DNA from: an uncultured Carboxylicivirga sp. | GTDB taxonomy: Bacteria; Bacteroidota; Bacteroidia; Bacteroidales; Marinilabiliaceae | Length of the DNA stretch: 64,000 bases | Direction of reading: 5' to 3' | Assembly (NCBI GenBank): GCA_947491945.1 | Contig: CANLLN010000021.1 | Location: 21,886 to 85,885 of the forward strand | Shown here: one piece after another, positions 60,953 through 64,000 of the stretch | How the letters are laid out: every line of letters begins with the position of its first letter | How positions within the stretch are numbered: the first letter of the stretch is position 1 | Made by a program: the position numbers and the translations under genes | The notes under the pieces: model-generated | Told to the model about the DNA's origin: nothing | The model's input: the letters and a program-made list of their open reading frames with translations, nothing else | Database searches by the model: none

Positions 60953-63249
60953 ACTTTCTTCGATTTTAGTAAAACAAAAACCCCAACAGCAGCTAAAATT
61001 AGCACACTGATTTCGCCCATCGTATCCAGTGCTCTGAAATCCACAAGTATAACATTAACCACGTTTTTGCCGTAGGCTTCGCTTAAGCTATTCTTTACAA
61101 TTAATTCGGAGATGGGTTGATGGAAATCAACATGTAACGCCTTTAGCGCCAGAACGGTCATGACGCCTCCAAAGCTAAGGGCTATTAATAGGTCGCGTAA
61201 ACGTGTCAGGCGCGATGATAAAGTTGCAAAGCGGGGTAGGCGCTGTAATACCAATACAAAAACGACCACTATAAGGGTCTCAACCAATATTTGTGTGATG
61301 GCTAAGTCCACAGCACTAAAATATAAGTAGATGAGGGATATGCCATAACCGCTAACACCCATGGCAATGATGGTGGTGATACGTGATGTGGCTACAAGGG
61401 CATAAATGGTTGCACACACAATAATCAGAACCAGGCCACTTATGTAATAAGGGCTTAGTGTAAAGGTACTGTCGAACAGCCAACTTTGTGTGTCATAAAC
61501 TTGGTACCACAGAAAGAGTGAAGCAAATACAATAACACTAAGGATATAGTAACGGTGGTATCCGTGTTGAATAAGTTTAGTATTTCGTGCCGAAAGGTCA
61601 AGCAAAAATTGTAAAGTACGGCTGAAAATGTCGGTGAATTTAACCGAGAAAAACTTGCTGTTTATATTTCGCCATTTGGATAAGAAGTTCTTTCTGCTGA
61701 CAGAAAGTATGAAGATAATAGTACCCAGTAGTATGGTTAGTAAGCTCAGCATAAATACATCGTTAAATCCATGCCATAGCTTTAGTTTGATGCTGATGGG
61801 CTCATTGCGGATCATCTGTAGTGCGGGTTCAATAAGAGAATCGCCTAATAGATTAGGGAATAATCCGAATAAAAGGCTAAGCAAAGCTAATACGGCAGGA
61901 CCAACAAGGTATAACACGCCTTTTTCATTAACGGGCTGTGCATAGGTATGGGTTTTTCCAAAAAACACCCGATGTATAAAGAAGAGAGAAACAGCTACCA
62001 TCAGGGTGTTGCCTCCTACGCCAAGGATAAGCACCAATGGGGCAATCTGAGGCGATTGTACCTTGGCCTCATAGATAAGTTCCTTGCCCAGAAAACCCAG
62101 CATGGGAGGAAGTCCAGCCATGGATAGTAAAGCTAGCAAGCTAACAATAAAGGTAATGGGCATTGAACGATTCAGGCCCCCCAGGCGATTGATATCGCGT
62201 GTGCCTGTTTTTTTATCGATCAGTCCCGCAATCATAAACAGGGCGGCCTTGTAAAAGGCGTGCACAAATAAAAAAAGCATGGCTGCCTTTACTGATAGCA
62301 TGGTGTCGATACCCATTAACAGCATGAGGATGCCCAATGCGCAAATGGTGGTATAGGCCAATATGGCTTTTAAGTCGGTTTTTGTAATGGAAAAATAAGC
62401 ACCCAGGAACATGGTAATGGCGCCACCCGCCGTTATGATATAGCTCCAGGCAGAGGTGCCACCCAGAATGGGGTTAAGCAAAGCCAATAGAAAGATGCCG
62501 GCCTTCACCATGGTTGCTGAATGCAGATAAGCACTGACGGGTGTTGGCGCCTGCATAGCGCCCGGTAACCAGAAGTGGAAAGGAAACTGAGCTGACTTTG
62601 TGAAGGCGCCAATTAATATTAGTATTAATCCGGGCAGGTAGACTGAACTGTTGCGAAGTGTATTGGCGTTTTCCAACCAGTCGTTCACCGAGTAGCTTTG
62701 TATCACACTACCAATCAATATAATCCCGCAGAGAAGCAATAGTCCACCCAGGGCGGTAATAAATAGCGACTGAAAAGCTGCCCCCCGTGCACTTTCCTTG
62801 TCGTGAAAGAAGCTGATAAGTAAAAACGACAGAAAGCTGGTTAGTTCCCAAAAGATAAAAAGCTGAATAAAGTTGGCAGAGAGCACTAGCCCAAGCATGG
62901 CCCCACTAAACAGGAAGAGATAGAAGAAAAACTTACTTGTGCCGGCGTATGATTTCATATAGGCCGCGGCATATAAGAATACAAGTGACCCTATGCCCGT
63001 TATTAGGAGTGCGAAGGTGAGACTTAAGCCGTTTAATGAGAAGGACAGGTTAAGACCCATTTGTGGTATCCAAGTATAAGATGTTTCTATGGAACCCCCA
63101 TCGGCAACCTCACTTATGTGCGCAAAAAAATAGCTGAAAAATAGGAATTGAATCCCGGCCAGAATAACACCAGTAAATTTGCGAGAATGTTTGGGTAAAA
63201 AAAATATACTTAGGGCAGCGATTAGATATAGAATAAGGATGTATGCCAT
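60949..63249 (-). CDS. mrpA: Mrp antiporter subunit A
   Basis: 766 residues, about 20 helices. The N-terminal ~500 residues are NuoL-like with the essential glutamate in [13 protein letters not shown] and lysine in [12 protein letters not shown]; the C-terminal ~240 residues carry the DUF4040 and MrpB-N-like helices ([39 protein letters not shown]). MrpA-G together exchange cytoplasmic Na+ for external H+, which suits a marine or alkaline habitat. First gene of the operon; divergent from the rRNA promoters. Confidence 0.97.
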   Translation of the reverse strand: MAYILILYLIAALSIFFLPKHSRKFTGVILAGIQFLFFSYFFAHISEVADGGSIETSYTWIPQMGLNLSFSLNGLSLTFALLITGIGSLVFLYAAAYMKSYAGTSKFFFYLFLFSGAMLGLVLSANFIQLFIFWELTSFLSFLLISFFHDKESARGAAFQSLFITALGGLLLLCGIILIGSVIQSYSVNDWLENANTLRNSSVYLPGLILILIGAFTKSAQFPFHFWLPGAMQAPTPVSAYLHSATMVKAGIFLLALLNPILGGTSAWSYIITAGGAITMFLGAYFSITKTDLKAILAYTTICALGILMLLMGIDTMLSVKAAMLFLFVHAFYKAALFMIAGLIDKKTGTRDINRLGGLNRSMPITFIVSLLALLSMAGLPPMLGFLGKELIYEAKVQSPQIAPLVLILGVGGNTLMVAVSLFFIHRVFFGKTHTYAQPVNEKGVLYLVGPAVLALLSLLFGLFPNLLGDSLIEPALQMIRNEPISIKLKLWHGFNDVFMLSLLTILLGTIIFILSVSRKNFLSKWRNINSKFFSVKFTDIFSRTLQFLLDLSARNTKLIQHGYHRYYILSVIVFASLFLWYQVYDTQSWLFDSTFTLSPYYISGLVLIIVCATIYALVATSRITTIIAMGVSGYGISLIYLYFSAVDLAITQILVETLIVVVFVLVLQRLPRFATLSSRLTRLRDLLIALSFGGVMTVLALKALHVDFHQPISELIVKNSLSEAYGKNVVNVILVDFRALDTMGEISVLILAAVGVFVLLKSKKV

Positions 63250-63301
63250 CTGCCGTTTTCTTTGTTAACTTATTTAAGTTCGATTATCGATTATTGAAAC
63301 G

Positions 63302-63309
63302 CAAAAATA
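63302..63309 (-). promoter_or_regulatory. -7 box of the mrp operon
   Basis: TATTTTTG on the minus strand, full TAnnTTTG match, 52 bases before mrpA. A TTG lies 23 bases further upstream, slightly beyond the usual spacing. Confidence 0.5.
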
Positions 63310-63554
63310 ATATAATGTGTTCATTTATCAGTCAATCGGACTGCTGTTTTTGTAGGTCTATTTTTGACCTAGGCTTAATTTTTGCCCCTGAAATTGGTTG
63401 AATGCAGTCTTGGGGCTGCGGCTAGCCAAGGCACTTTTGGTGCTTATCGAATCACTTGTCAATTCTCGGTAAAAAATATTTCAATCCAAGTTGCACTGAA
63501 TCAGGCCGTAGATGACGGGGCTTAAAATCCTTTCAAAAAAACCTCCCTTTAAAA
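63310..63554. other. Spacer between the mrp and rRNA promoters
   Basis: 245 bases without a gene. A small hairpin TAGGTC-TATTTTT-GACCTA is at 63353-63371. It includes other short GC-rich inverted stretches but nothing I can assign. Confidence 0.4.
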
Positions 63555-63586
63555 TTTGGAAGTAATAAAAAATAGTCGTTATTTTG
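63555..63586 (+). promoter_or_regulatory. rRNA operon promoter P1
   Basis: TTTG, 20 bases, then TTATTTTG, followed by CACCCGCTTT. One mismatch in the -7 box. The surrounding TTTGGAAGT and GC.CCCGCTT context is shared with P2, 205 bases downstream. Confidence 0.6.
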
Positions 63587-63758
63587 CACCCGCTTTTGAG
63601 AACAATGGTTCTGCTGAAAGGCACGGTTGATAAGGGTTTAGGCGCTTATCGATACATTTTGAAAGGCAATATAGCAAAGGGCTATTGACAAGGAAAAAGA
63701 GAGTTCATAACTTGCTTGTCCTGTTAATAAGAAAGCTTCAAAATAATTGAAAAATAAT

Positions 63759-63791
63759 TTTGGAAGTTTGAAATAAAAAAGCTTACCTTTG
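63759..63791 (+). promoter_or_regulatory. rRNA operon promoter P2
   Basis: TTTG, 21 bases, then TACCTTTG, followed by CAGCCGCTTC. Full consensus in both boxes. The same TACCTTTGCA-GCCGCTT arrangement precedes rRNA operons in Bacteroides as I remember them. Confidence 0.75.
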
Positions 63792-63796
63792 CAGCC

Positions 63797-64000
63797 GCTT
63801 CACAAACGAGGGAGTAGCAAAAAAAACGGGCTTCGGACAACGGACTCCGGACTTTTTTGAAAGACATAATGGTTTATGTTTCAGTTCGATTCTGAAAGTG
63901 TCACATCGGATGCAGGACATCTAAAAGATCTTTGAAAATATTGGATAGTACCTAATTTAAACGATTAAATTAGAAAGGTAAAAGTGAAACCTGAAGTCAA
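63797..64000 (+). other. Probable 5' leader of a 16S rRNA operon
   Basis: About 200 bases after P2 without an open frame. GATCTTTGAAAATATTGGAT resembles the boxA-like leader element (TTCTTTGAAA) that precedes Bacteroidota 16S genes. Several hairpins (for example 63879-63897, TTTCAG/CTGAAA) fit a processed leader. The window ends before the start of the 16S sequence, so the identification is inferred. Confidence 0.65.

Noticed and set aside
63879..63897. T-arm-like hairpin (TTTCAG, TTCGATT loop, CTGAAA) suggesting a tRNA
   Set aside because: No acceptor, D or anticodon arm can be placed around it; it fits better as a leader hairpin.
1..64000. CRISPR array, phage genes, insertion sequences or attachment sites
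   Set aside because: I saw no regularly spaced repeats, transposase or integrase frames, or target duplications anywhere.

Overview
The window looks like a chromosome segment of a Bacteroidota bacterium, probably class Bacteroidia and perhaps near Marinilabiliales (the order is a guess). Supporting signs are the single-chain SecDF, many -7 boxes of the Bacteroidota form TAnnTTTG, weak Shine-Dalgarno sequences, the ~800-residue ABC permease type, anti-sigma proteins fused to periplasmic or barrel-like domains, and lipoproteins with an acidic stretch after the lipobox cysteine. There is no phage, insertion sequence or CRISPR array. No complete RNA gene lies inside, but the last ~450 bases carry what appears to be a tandem rRNA promoter pair and the leader of a 16S gene just beyond the right edge.

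Layout. 1-6.6 kb: a truncated TPR protein, a DUF3859-like protein, a 42-residue membrane protein missed by length cut-offs, a hybrid kinase with a decayed ATP-binding domain, a secreted protein and the NADH sensor Rex. 6.6-12.9 kb: an NtrC-type kinase/regulator pair divergent from an ABC transporter whose ATPase has lost its signature motif. 13-19.6 kb: housekeeping (SecDF, TatA, CaCA antiporter, LolD-like ATPase, TIGR02757 protein, TrmN6). 19.8-28.4 kb: the most unusual block, with a sigma factor, a membrane TPR protein, a large TPR-CHAT protease-like protein, a 47-residue double-glycine peptide, an HTH protein, an HlyD-type adaptor and a peptidase-C39 ABC exporter. 28.5-36.8 kb: MATE transporter, a second ECF sigma/anti-sigma pair between two surface-type lipoproteins, and a tandem pair of jelly-roll proteins. 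37-50 kb: an OmpR-type two-component system and mostly housekeeping genes (ElaA, EamA, RRM protein, POT transporter, M28 peptidase, TyrS, SpoIIE phosphatase, EF-P, DUF3108, TsaB). 50.3-57.6 kb: a MacB-type tripartite export operon with TolC and two adaptors. 57.8-63.2 kb: a complete seven-gene Mrp Na+/H+ antiporter operon, then the rRNA promoter region.

Two results stand out. First, the 19.8-28.4 kb block has the parts of a secreted-peptide system (GG-leader peptide, C39 protease-exporter, adaptor, DNA-binding protein) placed directly against a caspase-like TPR-CHAT protein and a sigma/anti-sigma pair; I know of no described pathway with this combination. Second, a 16-bp palindrome TGTNCG-N4-CGNACA occurs five times, in front of the NtrC-type regulator, in front of the divergent ABC transporter, and twice in front of the MacB-type export operon 48 kb away. 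This suggests one enhancer-binding regulator controlling two envelope transporters.
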